Below, in pieces: positions 7,516-17,508 of a DNA stretch of 64,000 bases. The notes beneath the pieces are model-generated. The model saw nothing but the letters and a program-made list of their open reading frames with translations. It was not told the origin of the DNA and did no database searches. How positions within the stretch are numbered: the first letter of the stretch is position 1; each line of letters opens with the position of its first letter. A program made the position numbers and the translations under genes. Source of the DNA: Ignavibacteria bacterium (GTDB lineage: Bacteria > Bacteroidota > Ignavibacteria > SZUA-365); NCBI GenBank assembly GCA_016720835.1, contig JADKJW010000031.1, positions 248,001-312,000 of the forward strand, given 5' to 3'.

Positions 7516-10500
7516 GTGACCCCACTGCGACGATTTTCCCTCGTGCTCCCGGTCGTCCTCTGCTGCGCGGCGCTGTTTCCCACCGCTTCGGCGCAGCCTC
7601 TCGGCGATACGCTGCGTATCCTGCGTGTCGATACGAGCAATTTCCCGACCATCCGCGTGCACGTGCGCGCCTACTGCAGCGGGACGCATGTGAAGGACAT
7701 CTCCGCCATGCCGATTCGCGTCGTGGACGGCAACGTCGACCGGCAGTTCAGCGTCTGGTGCCCGACGGAGACGCAGCCGATGTCGGTGACGCTGTGCCTC
7801 GACCGCAGCGGCAGCGTCGCGGGCACCAGTATCTTGACGCGCCCATGACCACCGATCTGCACCTGCTTTACGCCGCCATACAGCAGTTGTACCCATGGGG
7901 GGCCACCGCATTGTGGGATGCGGTCATGCTGGCAATTTTCGACGCCGAAAGCGGCACCAACCCGAACAAGGCGGTGGTACTGCTCAGCGACGGCGGCGAC
8001 AATTCCTCGATGAATTCCCTGAGCGCCGCCATCGACTACGCCCGGCAGAGGCATATCCCGGTGTACACGCTCTGCCTCATGTATCACGCCTCGCCGCAGG
8101 AGGCGGCGTGGATGAAGATGCTTGCGGACTCGCCCGGCGGCATGTTCCTGCCATTGGAATCGCCCGACGACATCGTCACCGCCTTCACCGCGATCGCCTC
8201 GATCATTCAGGGCGGCAGCAACGACTGCATCCTCGAGTACAAGATTGAATGTCCCGACGGCGGCATGCGCACGGCCACCGTCACCGCAAACGTCTGCGGC
8301 AAGATGATCACCGAGACGTTCCGCTACCGCGCGCCGCGGGATCCGAATCTGCCCAAGGTCGTGGTGCGCTTCGATTCCTCCTCCGCCTACGAAAACGGAG
8401 ATCTGTACATTCCGGTCCTGATCTCCGCTGTCGGCATGGAAGCCGACGTGAGCGAGCTGACCTTCAAGGTCCTGCGGCAGGATTCCGTCGTGTTCGTGCG
8501 CGCGATCACCGCCGGACATTTCGCCGCGAACTTCACCGTGAACCAGTGGCAGGACAGCGACACGCTGCTGTTCACGCTCGGCGGCAGCGCGAAGCTGAAC
8601 GGCAGCGACACGCTCATGGTGCTGCACTTCAGGACCGGCTCGTTTTCCAAGGACAGCACGTACCAGTTCCGGCTGTTCTATTTCGACAAGAAGACCGCGG
8701 GCTGCATGCTGCTGCAGGTGTATCCGGGCAATTTCGCCGTCTTCAAGCGGCCCGTGCTGCAAACCGGATGCACGGATACGCTCCGTGTGCACTGGGATCG
8801 AACGCGGTCGATGTACGCCCCGAATGCCCTCGTGTTCTCGACGCTGGTTTCGAATGGCGGGCAGATCACGGCGCGGAACACGAAGGTGTGGATCACCCTG
8901 CCGCAGGGCATGCGCATGCAGGGCGGCGCGGACACCGTGGCCCTGTTCAGCAACAACCTCGGTCCGGGCGGATCGGAAATGGTGAGTTTCAATACCGAAA
9001 TCATTCCGAGCGACACCGCGCGCGACTTCGTCGTCTGCGTGAGCGTGAAGCCCGACAGCGGCGCGGTGACCACCTGCTGCACGCGCGTCGTGGCGGAGAA
9101 GGCGCGCCCCGCGCTGCGCTGCACGCTGTCCATTCCGCCCGAGGTGCGCTGGAGCGACTCCCTTCGATCGTACATCCCGAAGACCTTTCCCGTCACGCTG
9201 ACCGTGCGGAATCCGAGTCCGGTACCCGCGAAAACCGTCGAGGCCCGTCTCTCGTTGCCCGACGGTTTTTCGGCGCCGGGCTCGCCGCCCGTGAATCTGC
9301 TGCTGACGCCGGACAGGCTGACCGATGCCGACACGGCCACCGTCACCTGGATCGTGACACCCCGCGACCGGATGAACAGCGATACCGTGACCTTCTGCGT
9401 GTACGCGTCCAACGACATCGACTCCACGGTCTGCTGCGAAAAGATGTTCATCACCTCGACGCCCGTGCGCGCGGGGCTGGCCTGCGGCACGCCGCGCGTC
9501 GTGACCTACAACGAGGACACGCAGACCTGGGATCCCCCGCAATTCATCGCCTCCACCATGGTGCGCAACATCTGCGGCATCGACATGGCGCAAGCGGTGG
9601 GGCGCATCACGCTGCCGCCGTTTCTCACGCTGGCGCCCGGCGAGAACATGGTGAAGGATCTCCCGAACGGCGCGCTGTGCGCCCCGGCGACAGCGCCACC
9701 CTGGCATGGAACGTGGTCGCCGGCAAACCGAACCCGGGCACGTACCAGATCTGCATCGACATTTCGGCGTCCAATTTCCCCGGCGCGCGCTGCTGCATTC
9801 CGCTCATCGTGCAAACGAACGAGGCCGTGCCGGTGATCGCCTGCTCGCTTGGCGGTCCGGACACCGTCCGCTACGTCAACGGCGCGTACGAACCGAATCC
9901 GATCGTGCTGCACGTCGGCGCGCAGAATCTCGGCGCCTCGCCCGCGAAGAACGTGTACGCCGCGTTGTTGCAGGGCGCGGACCTCTCCATCGACGGGACG
10001 GATCAGGCGCTCAAGATCATGTCCGATTCGCTGGCGGGCGGACACGACACGACGACCACTTTCCGCGTCCGCGTGCTCGACAGGCTGAAAGCGCGCTTCG
10101 ACACCATCCGCGTGTCCGTCTACGCCGCGAACGGCGGGGCGGTGGTCTGCGAAAAAATCGTCTGGATCGAGGCCGTCACCGGTCCCGCCATGGAGCTGAC
10201 CTGCGCCGGTCCGGATTCGCTCGCGTTCTCCGAGCTCCTCGACGAGTACGTGCCGAACCCGTACACATTCACCATCACCGCGAAGAATGTCGGCACCGCT
10301 CCGGCGGATTCCGTGCTCGCGGAATTCCTGCTGCCGCCGGACGTGACGCTTGCCGGCGGCGAACAGGCGGCGAAGCTGCTCACGCCTTCCACGCTCGGCG
10401 TGGGGCAGAGCGGAACGGCGTCGTGGCGGGTGGTGAGCGTACTGCGCGACACGCCGCGCATCGACACGCTGCGCGCGCAGGTGCGTTCGCGCGGCAGGAC

Positions 10501-12346
10501 GGTGGCCGTCACGCAACCGTGTCTGCTTCCCGTGCGGGTTCCCGCGAGACGCGTGGCAGATCTCGACATTTCCTGCGCACCGGTCGGCAACATCCGCGTG
10601 ATCGCGGGGAAGTACGATCCCGATCCCTTCCTCGTGCGGCTGACATTGACGAATCGCGGGAACGCCGAGGTGTTCGACATTTCCGCAAGGGTGCTCAGCA
10701 TGGGCAGTCGAATCGCTCTGGCGGACAGCGGCATCAAGCTGCGTCCGGCATTGGGGCCGCGCGGCGGTCAAACCGTGCTCGAGTGGCGCTTCCTCGCGAC
10801 CCCGCGGGCGACGGGTGATTCCGTGGAGATTTGTTTCCTCGTGGGGGCCTTGCGGCAGAATACGCTCTTGTGTTGCACGAAAGTCTGGCTGCCGCCGCTG
10901 CCTCCCGCGGGCATAGAAGTGCTCTGCAGCAGCGTCGACACGGTTCGTTACGATGTGAATCTGGGGCGGTATCCCAGTCCGATACCCGTGACCACCACGG
11001 TCACGAACACGTCGCAGGTGCCCGTCGACACCGTCCGCGCGACGCTGATCCTGCCGCCGGGCCTGCAGCTCGCGTCGGGCGAAACATCGGACAAACGCAT
11101 CGTGAATATCCTCCCGCAGCAGCCGGTGCAGTTCGGCTGGCAGATGGACGTGGTGCTCGACACCAGCACCGTGGCGAAGGCGCGCACCGTGCGCATCCAG
11201 TACTTCGCGGCGGGCGGCCTCACCACCTGTGATGTGACGATCATCGTCCTCCCACCCCCGCAGGGTAGGGACAGCACCGGCTTCGAGCTGCACTGTTCCT
11301 CCCCCGACACCATTCATTACGTGAATCCGCAGGTCGGCCTGCAGCCGTCGCCCTTCATCGTGCGGGCCGACATCCGCAACACCGGTACGACGCCGCTGGA
11401 CGGCATTTCCGCGACGCTGCAGCTTCCCGCCGGCGTGATGCTGGGTTCGGGAGAGAACGTGACCAAGCCGCTGGGCTCCGCGCTCGGGCCGGGACAGACC
11501 GCCACGATCACGTGGTCCTGCATCCCGGGCGTGTCGGAAGTCCCGATCACCGGCGTCATCGAGATCCGCGTGAACGCCACGGGGCTGACATCCCAGTTGT
11601 GCGCCACGCGCATTTACATCGAGCGCGTGTACCGCGTCGTGCAGCTGTTGATTCCGCGGGGCAATGTGGTCCGCACGGGCGAACTCATCCTCGTGCCGGC
11701 GATCTTCACCAATCCCTCGCTCGCGGTGGTGACGGCCTTCCGCTTCGGCGTGCGCTACGATCCCGCCACCGTCCGCGTGGAGGGGATCAACGTTGCGAGT
11801 TCGCTCACGCAGGGTTGGACCGTGACCGGCGCGGAGGTTGCGCCCGGGCATTTCCTCTTTACCGGGTCTTCCACCGTGCCGTTGAACGGATCGGGGACCG
11901 TGGTCGGCCTCGTCATCCGCGCGTTGTCGGGCGATGGTTCGAGCAACGTGTTCGGCTGGAAGCTGAGCGATCTCACGCTGGACAGCGTCTCCTTCCCCGC
12001 GGGAGTGGACGTGGAGCTGCAGCATGGCGACATCGTCACCAGCGCGGAGTGCCTGCTTCCGCTGAAGGGCACGAGCCGCTTCGTGTTGCGGCCCAACCAT
12101 CCGAATCCCTTCCGGCACAGCACCACGATCTCCTACGCGCTGGCGCCCGGGACCGAGCCCGCGACCGTGCAGATCGACATCTACGATCCCTTCGGACGCC
12201 TCGTACGGCGTTTCGAGGAGGGCGTGCGGTCGCCCGGCGACCATAGCGTGACCTGGGATGCCACCGGCCTTCCGGAGGGCGTCTACTACTGCCACCTCGT
12301 GGCCGACGGACGCGCGCAGGTGCGCGCGATGATCATGGCGCGCTGA
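7516..12346 (+). CDS. Giant vWA/Ig-repeat T9SS-exported surface protein, two frameshifts
   Basis: The likely start is GTG at 7516, giving a signal peptide (RRFSLVLPVVLCCAALF, cleavage near ASA). A von Willebrand A domain follows, with the metal-binding DRSGS motif, then TALWDAV and VVLLSDGGDNSS. After it come about eight Ig-like (CARDB/DUF11-type) repeats, each opening with a cysteine and a DTVRY-like strand and several closing with a CC pair, for example TTCCTRV, STVCCEKM and TLLCCTKVW. A cohesin-like segment (about 11640-12050) and a T9SS sorting domain (from RPNHPNPFRHSTTIS) end it. Two breaks, near 7825 and at the C run 9682-9685, each need one added base. The corrected length is about 1,610 residues. 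It is probably a surface adhesin or matrix component. Confidence 0.83.
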
Positions 12347-12493
12347 GACGGCGCCTTTCGAGATACCCCTGCTCCCCCCTGCGCTCTCGCCGGGGCCGTG
12401 TGAACCAGGCCGTGTCAATTACCCTTACTCACTACTTGCAACGGGGGAGCGGGGGATGCGCGGTCAGCCCCGGGAGAGCCACTGTTTTTATTT

Positions 12494-12661
12494 CGGATTG
12501 CGGATTTCCGATTTCGGATTGTAAGACAAGACAGTTGCATCCGTTGTCACGCCGAGCGACGTCGAGGCGGCGCATTTCCGATTTCGGATTGTAAGACAAG
12601 ACAGTTGCATCCGTTGTCACGCCGAGCGACGTCGAGGCGGCGGATTTCCGATTTCGGATTG
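12494..12661. repeat. 70-base tandem repeat built from heptads
   Basis: The intergenic space 12347-12835 (489 bases) holds no gene. It carries two tandem 70-base units (12501-12570 and 12571-12640, one mismatch) and a partial third unit to 12661. Each unit begins with 7-base blocks (CGGATTT, CCGATTT, CGGATTG) and contains GACAAGACAGTTGCATCC and a GC-rich CGCCGAGCGACGTCGAGGC stretch. The 70-base period equals ten heptads. There is no spacer diversity, so it is not a CRISPR array. Confidence 0.85.
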
Positions 12662-12835
12662 AAGACGGGGAAGCGAGGATTGGCGCGCGTCGGAAAAAAT
12701 CGGAATACCGTACTCTGAATTCCGCTATCTTGCCGCGGACTTTTTTTTCATCCGCGCGCGATTTCGTGCCCTTGCCCCTTTCGATTTTCTTCTCGCGCAT
12801 CTACATTAGTCCACCCAATTCCTTCGCCGCACCGC

Positions 12836-13561
12836 ATGCCCGTCATCACCCTTCACGGCCGACCCATCGAATACCGCCTCCTGCGTACGCGGCGCAACCG
12901 TTTCGTGCGTCTGACGGTGACGCTGGGAAAGGGGCTGCGCGTATCGACGCCCTCGCAGTACCCGATGAAGGACGTGCCGCGCATCATTCACGAGCGCGCG
13001 TCCTGGATCCTCGAAAAGCTCGACGAATTCGCGCGCATCGAGCGGCAGACGCCGCGGCAGCGCTATTGCAACGGCGCGGAGGTCGTGATCCTGGGGCGCG
13101 TGTACCGGCTCCGCCCCATCCCGGCGTCGAACGGCGGCACGATGGTCCGCGTGCAGGGCGACGAGGTGGAAGTGCTGTACCCCGCGTCGCTGAGCGGCGA
13201 AGACCGGCAGGACTTCCTGCGCAACGCGCTGCTGTCCTGGTACCGCGTGCAGGCGCAGCGCCTCCTGCCGCCGCGCGTGGACTATTACGCCGCGCAGATG
13301 CGCTTGCATCCGCAGCGCGTCACGATACGCCGGCAGCGTTCGCGCTGGGGAAGCTGTTCAGCGAAAGGGAACCTCAATCTGAATCTGTTTCTCATCATGC
13401 TGCCCGTGAAGACGATCGATTACGTCATCGTGCACGAGCTGGCCCATCTGATCGAACTGAACCATTCGGATCGTTTCTGGCGCGTGGTGGACCGGTACTG
13501 TCCCGACAGGAAGAAGCATCAATCGTTTCTCAGGAAGAGCATTCACTATCTTGAAATTTAA
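12836..13561 (+). CDS. YgjP/DUF45-family zinc metallopeptidase
   Basis: This 241-residue soluble protein belongs to the YgjP-like (DUF45, WLM-related) metallopeptidase family. The zinc-binding and catalytic motif HELAH is at about residues 200-204, in VIVHELAHLIELNHSDRFW, with the further histidine giving the HExxH-x5-H pattern. The preceding block RRQRSRWGSCSAKGNLNLN is the family hallmark. The N-terminal part (LHGRPIEYRLLRTRRNRFVRL) is the usual beta-rich entry. It has no signal peptide. In other genomes members often sit near type I restriction systems or stand alone; here the neighbours are a sigma factor and repeats, so no pathway can be given. Confidence 0.85.
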   Translation: MPVITLHGRPIEYRLLRTRRNRFVRLTVTLGKGLRVSTPSQYPMKDVPRIIHERASWILEKLDEFARIERQTPRQRYCNGAEVVILGRVYRLRPIPASNGGTMVRVQGDEVEVLYPASLSGEDRQDFLRNALLSWYRVQAQRLLPPRVDYYAAQMRLHPQRVTIRRQRSRWGSCSAKGNLNLNLFLIMLPVKTIDYVIVHELAHLIELNHSDRFWRVVDRYCPDRKKHQSFLRKSIHYLEI

Positions 13562-13617
13562 GGTTGAAGGTGGAAGGTTGAATGTTGAAGGGGAAAGGGG
13601 AAATGAAGAGATGAAAG
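13562..13617. repeat. Heptanucleotide repeat patch (GGTTGAA type)
   Basis: Eight 7-base units begin directly after the metallopeptidase stop codon: GGTTGAA, GGTGGAA, GGTTGAA, TGTTGAA, GGGGAAA twice, TGAAGAG and ATGAAAG. The series grades from the GGTTGAA type into the ATGAANN type. Confidence 0.7.
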
Positions 13618-13671
13618 ATTGGAGATGAATTGGTCATTGATTTGAATCGAATGTAACAGCGGAAGCATCAC

Positions 13672-14259
13672 ATGAGCATCGAGAACGAGCCTGATGTGAT
13701 CGAGAAGGCGAAGGCCGGCGATCCCGAGGCTGTCACGCACCTGGTCAACGAATACGCGGACATCATCTACCGTTTCGCGTTCAACGTCTGCCGGAATCCG
13801 GACAAGGCCGAGCACACCACGCAGGAGACCTTCGTCAGCCTGCTGCGGAAACTCGACCAGTTCGACAGCCGGTCCAAATTCTCCACGTGGCTGTACACGA
13901 TCGTTTCGAACCACTGCCTGATGCTGGCGCGCGGCACGAAGGCCGACCGCTTCGTCTCGATCGACGACGGCGACGAGGATACCCCCGATGTGCTGCTCGG
14001 CGCGGGCGGGGAAACGCCGCTCGACGAGGCGGAACGCAGCGACACGAAGATGCACCTGGACCGGGCGATACAGAAACTCGGCGCGGAGTACAAGGTGGTG
14101 TTCATCCTGCGCGACATCGAGGGACTCTCCACCGAAGAAGTCGCGGGCATCCTCAACCTCTCCGTTCCCGCCGTCAAATCGCGCCTGCACCGCGCCCGCT
14201 CGTTCCTGCGAAAGGAACTCTCATCGCTCTTTGCGGAGGACTACCATGGAAAAGACTGA
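13672..14259 (+). CDS. ECF-type RNA polymerase sigma factor
   Basis: This is a 195-residue sigma-70-family protein with region 2 at about residues 20-90 (YADIIYRFAFNVCRNPDKAEHTTQETF, then FSTWLYTIVSN) and region 4 at about 130-185 (YKVVFILRDIEGLSTEEVA, then AVKSRLHRARSFLRKEL). These regions bind the -10 and -35 elements. The short linker with no region 3 is typical of ECF factors. It is followed with a 14-base overlap by a zinc-finger anti-sigma gene, the standard sigma/anti-sigma operon. The regulon is unknown. Confidence 0.93.
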   Translation: MSIENEPDVIEKAKAGDPEAVTHLVNEYADIIYRFAFNVCRNPDKAEHTTQETFVSLLRKLDQFDSRSKFSTWLYTIVSNHCLMLARGTKADRFVSIDDGDEDTPDVLLGAGGETPLDEAERSDTKMHLDRAIQKLGAEYKVVFILRDIEGLSTEEVAGILNLSVPAVKSRLHRARSFLRKELSSLFAEDYHGKD

Positions 14260-14503
14260 TACACCGGGAGGCATCGCCTGCGATCAGGTGCTCGACTTCA
14301 TCTGCGAGCAATTCGGGGAAGACGACGATTCCGAGCGCTGCCGCGCCGTGAAGGCGCATCTGGCGCAGTGCCCGGACTGCTCGTCATACTGCAATTCCGT
14401 CGACAAGATGATCGGGCTGTACCGCGCCGCCTCGCCGGCATTTCCGGCGGAAGCCAAAACGCTGCTGCTTGGAACACTGGGAATTCGCGCGGAAGGAGCG
14501 TAA
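14246..14503 (+). CDS. Zinc-finger (zf-HC2) anti-sigma factor, soluble
   Basis: This is an 85-residue protein whose start codon lies inside the end of the sigma factor gene. It carries the anti-sigma zinc motif H-x3-C-x2-C (AHLAQCPDC), with upstream acidic and cysteine residues that complete the ZAS fold. It lacks a transmembrane segment, so unlike most ECF anti-sigma factors it is cytoplasmic and probably senses redox or metal state directly, or works through a partner. The overlap implies translational coupling and balanced production with the sigma factor. Confidence 0.82.
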   Translation: MEKTDTPGGIACDQVLDFICEQFGEDDDSERCRAVKAHLAQCPDCSSYCNSVDKMIGLYRAASPAFPAEAKTLLLGTLGIRAEGA

Positions 14504-14510
14504 CGGGAGG

Positions 14511-14556
14511 GGATTCAGAATCCAGAATTCAGAATCCAGAATTCAGGAATCAGAAG
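14511..14556. repeat. Heptanucleotide repeat patch (AGAATTC/AGAATCC type)
   Basis: Alternating 7-base units AGAATCC and AGAATTC, then AGGAATC, lie between the anti-sigma gene and the terminator hairpin. This is another consensus on the same 7-base period. Confidence 0.7.
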
Positions 14557-14571
14557 GCGGGATATATAACG

Positions 14572-14608
14572 AAAAACCCCGCCCAGGCAGATGCCGGGCG
14601 GGGTTTTT
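14572..14608. terminator. Bidirectional rho-independent terminator
   Basis: CCCCGCCC (14577-14584) pairs with GGGCGGGG (14596-14603), flanked by AAAAA on the left and TTTTT on the right. The hairpin therefore has a U tract in both directions. It lies between convergent genes ending at 14503 (+) and 14629 (-) and should end both transcripts. Confidence 0.9.
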
Positions 14609-14628
14609 CACATGCCGACGCGGGCTGA

Positions 14629-16821
14629 TCAGCGAACGATGCGGAGCAGCACGCTCGATGTCTGCGATGCCGTGGAGGACACCGCCAGGTAGACTCCCGT
14701 CGGCAGTGCGTGCACGTCGAGGGCGACGGATGTCGCGCCTTCGGCAATCGACGCGTGATGCACGCGGACGCCCAGGAGGTTGTACAGCGATACCGTGCCG
14801 TCCGACGCGGCGGGCGCAAGGAAGCGCGCGGTCACCGCATTCGTCGCGGGGTTCGGCGCAAGGGTGAACTGGATCGCGGCAGCCGCGAGCGGTTCGTCCA
14901 CCGCCGTTACGACGAACGGCTGCACCTCCACGGATTTGTCGACGGGATTCGATCCGCCCGGCATCACCATCGTCGATGTGTAGGCCTGGTAACCGGGTTT
15001 GTCTACGCGGAAGATCAGACTCCCTGTCGGGACTTCCCGCATTTCGTAATTGCCGTTGTCGTCAGTCACCGCGTAATCGCTGACCTTGCCGGACGGATCG
15101 TAGATGATCACCGTCGCTTCAGGAAGCGGCGTGGCGCCTCCCGGAAGGATGCCGCCGACCTTTGCGCGGATGGTGCCGCGCACAATGCCGCCGCCGGTGA
15201 TGCCCCAGCGTTTGCGCAGCGTGACGGTCAGACCCGAGACGACGCCCTGCGAATCGACAGTGACGCGCGTGGCGGAGAGCCAGTCGTCCACCGCGAAATC
15301 GCCGGCCTTGTAATAGCCGGGCACGAGTTCGCGCGACCCGGGCCACGCGTAGATCACGTACTCGCCCGGTTTGAGGTTATGGAACTGGAAGGTTCCGGTG
15401 CCGAGGCTGTCGGTGAGCGTCCAGGCCACCTTCACCACGGTGTTCGTCGGATTGCTGTTGGTGACGCTGTAGATGGCCACCTTCGCGTGCACTCCGGCCC
15501 CCGCGGAATCCTTGACCATGCCCGAGATCCCGTTGTTGTAGCTGCGGACGCGCGGCAGAAGGAAATTCACGCCAGTCACGTTGCCGGTGAGGGTGATGGT
15601 CGTGGCGGCGCTTTTATCCGCGGCGTTGTCATAGTACATCGCCTCGTGCGCGCCGGAATAGTCCACCGCCTGCAGAATGTACTGTCCGCCCTCCTGAAGC
15701 GTCAGCGTGTACTCGCCATGGGCGTTCGTGACGGCGTAGGCGTAGTGGCCGGTCGAGGATTCGGCCTTCACCTTCGCACCCGCGATGGGCGACTGGTCCA
15801 CCGCGTCGAGCACGACGCCGGTGATCGTCTTGGTCGCGGCCGCCTGCACGGTGATCGAGAGATGCAACGAGTCGCCGCAGCGCACGTGCACGGGGAGCGC
15901 GGCGTTCTGCGTCGCGGCATCCTGATACCACTCGGTGGCGAAGGTGCTGCCGGTGACCTTGATGAGGTAGTCCGCGCTGTCGGGCACCGGAACCGAGAAG
16001 AAGCCGCGGGAAATCTGGCCGGTGAGACCGGCACCGCCCGGATTGCTGATGTTCAGCAGGAAGACGGCTCCCTCGACGGGCGCATTGCTCTGATCGACCA
16101 CCGAGCCGGTGATCACGGCGCAGTGGTTCGGCGTGATGGTGGAATCGTGGCCGAACTGCACATGCCAGGACTGATACACGTACACCGTGGGATCGTTCAT
16201 CAGGCGCGCCATGATCTTGAAGGTGACCTTGCCGGCCGTGTTCGTCGTGTAGCGGAGGACGCCGCTGAGCGAATCGATCGTCGCGCCCTGCGGCATGATG
16301 ACGCCCGCATAGAACAGCTGGTTGGTCGGCCCGCCGACGGCGTCGGCGTCATATACGTACTCGACGCCGATCTGGCCCGTGGCCGGCGGCGTGGTCGTCC
16401 AGCGGATACCGGAGTTGCCGCCAGTGATCGTGAGCACCACCATCGTTGAGGGAGCGCTGACCCCCGAACTGTTCACCGCCGTGACGCAGAACGTGTACGT
16501 CCCGGCCTTGAGACCGGAGACGTCGTACTCATAGTCCGGATAGACACCGCCGTTCGAATCGGGGATGGCATAGACTTTCTGGATTTTCGAGAACCTGGTG
16601 ATATCCTGCACGGCGCCGCTGGCCTGCATGACTGCGAAATAGAGCGGCACTGCGCCTGATGCGTCGTTGGTCCAGGTCATGTGCACACGGGTTCCTGTTG
16701 CGGGATCCTGCAGCAGCGTCGCGGTGAAGTTCAGCGGCGCGTTCGGCACGGCGGCCTGCGCGATGCCGCAGAACAGCAACGCGAGCAGCGCCGCGTGGAC
16801 GAGGTGTCTCAGTGATCTCAT
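14629..16821 (-). CDS. T9SS-exported protein with FN3 and carboxypeptidase-regulatory-like domains
   Basis: This 730-residue secreted protein has a signal peptide (HAALLALLFCGIAQA). A fibronectin type III domain follows (about 25-135: PNAPLNFTATLLQ, then LKAGTYTFCVTAVNSSG), then an Ig-like segment (about 135-225). At least three carboxypeptidase-regulatory-like/CnaB-like beta modules come next (VTGSVVDQSNAPVEGAVF; ITGVVLDAVDQSPIAGAKV; ISGMVKDSAGAGVHAKV) and a further one near PLPEATVIIYDPSGK. The C-terminal 85 residues (FTLAPNPATNAVTARF to the end) are a T9SS sorting domain. It is the last gene of the minus-strand operon with the ECF sigma factor at 19001-19597, suggesting that the sigma factor controls a surface or exported product. 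No catalytic site is seen. Confidence 0.85.
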   Translation of the reverse strand: MRSLRHLVHAALLALLFCGIAQAAVPNAPLNFTATLLQDPATGTRVHMTWTNDASGAVPLYFAVMQASGAVQDITRFSKIQKVYAIPDSNGGVYPDYEYDVSGLKAGTYTFCVTAVNSSGVSAPSTMVVLTITGGNSGIRWTTTPPATGQIGVEYVYDADAVGGPTNQLFYAGVIMPQGATIDSLSGVLRYTTNTAGKVTFKIMARLMNDPTVYVYQSWHVQFGHDSTITPNHCAVITGSVVDQSNAPVEGAVFLLNISNPGGAGLTGQISRGFFSVPVPDSADYLIKVTGSTFATEWYQDAATQNAALPVHVRCGDSLHLSITVQAAATKTITGVVLDAVDQSPIAGAKVKAESSTGHYAYAVTNAHGEYTLTLQEGGQYILQAVDYSGAHEAMYYDNAADKSAATTITLTGNVTGVNFLLPRVRSYNNGISGMVKDSAGAGVHAKVAIYSVTNSNPTNTVVKVAWTLTDSLGTGTFQFHNLKPGEYVIYAWPGSRELVPGYYKAGDFAVDDWLSATRVTVDSQGVVSGLTVTLRKRWGITGGGIVRGTIRAKVGGILPGGATPLPEATVIIYDPSGKVSDYAVTDDNGNYEMREVPTGSLIFRVDKPGYQAYTSTMVMPGGSNPVDKSVEVQPFVVTAVDEPLAAAAIQFTLAPNPATNAVTARFLAPAASDGTVSLYNLLGVRVHHASIAEGATSVALDVHALPTGVYLAVSSTASQTSSVLLRIVR

Positions 16822-16872
16822 GGGAAACTCCGGTATGGTGGTCGTGAAATGATGTGGTTGATGTGCGTCGGG

Positions 16873-17508
16873 TTACCAGATAATCGTGATAGTTCCGTCG
16901 AGCGACATTCTGTACTTCTGCGTGTACCCGACGAAGGAGCCGTGCACCGCGCGTTCGCTGCCCTTCCGGGAAAGGGTGAGGGTGGCGATGCCGCCGGAGG
17001 AGGGATCGCCCGCAATGATCGTTTCCACGGGGGTCACGTTCATCGAGTCCCTGCCGATGGCGATGCGGAACAGCGCGCCGGCGCCGGTGGACGGGTCCGT
17101 GTTCAACGAGCGCGGAAGGCCGTCGGCGATGAGTGTGTCCGCCAGCAGAAAGGAATGCATGAACTTGATCTGCTGCGGATACGGAGGCAGCATGGTCGCC
17201 GCGAACATCAGGCGCACCGCCGTTCTTCCGTTCGCCGTGTCGACGAAGGCCCACGACGAATCCGTCGCGTGCTCCCAGATGGCGCCGGTATTGCTGCCGG
17301 AGAACGCGATTTCCGCGCGCAGCCAGCCCGCCGGTTTCACGGTATCCGGCGGGATCACGACGTCCGGGGCGAAGCGCAGGCGCGGCGTATCCGGATCGAG
17401 CGGCGACTTGCAGCCCGCCGCCAGCGCGAGCAGCAGCACGACGGCCGCCGCAGCGCGCCAATGGCTCGATTGCGATCTCACGCGCTCAGAAACTGACGAC
17501 GAGACCAT
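16873..17508 (-). CDS. Hypothetical lipoprotein of the ECF operon
   Basis: This is a 211-residue protein with an N-terminal signal and lipobox LAAGC (ALAAGCKSPLDPD), so it is an envelope lipoprotein. The mature part is beta-rich with a repeated DTVKPAGW/DSSWAFVDT style and no catalytic motif; I do not recognise the family. It overlaps the upstream dual-membrane anti-sigma gene by 23 bases and precedes the T9SS cargo by 51 bases, so it is part of the same transcript. It may be an accessory protein of the cargo or a ligand-sensing partner of the barrel domain upstream; that is inference from position only. Confidence 0.7.
   Translation of the reverse strand: MVSSSVSERVRSQSSHWRAAAAVVLLLALAAGCKSPLDPDTPRLRFAPDVVIPPDTVKPAGWLRAEIAFSGSNTGAIWEHATDSSWAFVDTANGRTAVRLMFAATMLPPYPQQIKFMHSFLLADTLIADGLPRSLNTDPSTGAGALFRIAIGRDSMNVTPVETIIAGDPSSGGIATLTLSRKGSERAVHGSFVGYTQKYRMSLDGTITIIW

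Noticed and set aside
7671..12418. Very long minus-strand open frames (678 and 970 codons) opposite the vWA protein gene
   Set aside because: Same codon-bias shadow effect; translations are Arg/His/Gly-rich and featureless, and the plus strand shows clear domains despite its frameshifts.
12494..12661. Possible CRISPR array
   Set aside because: The 70-base units are tandem copies without variable spacers, and no cas gene is in the window.
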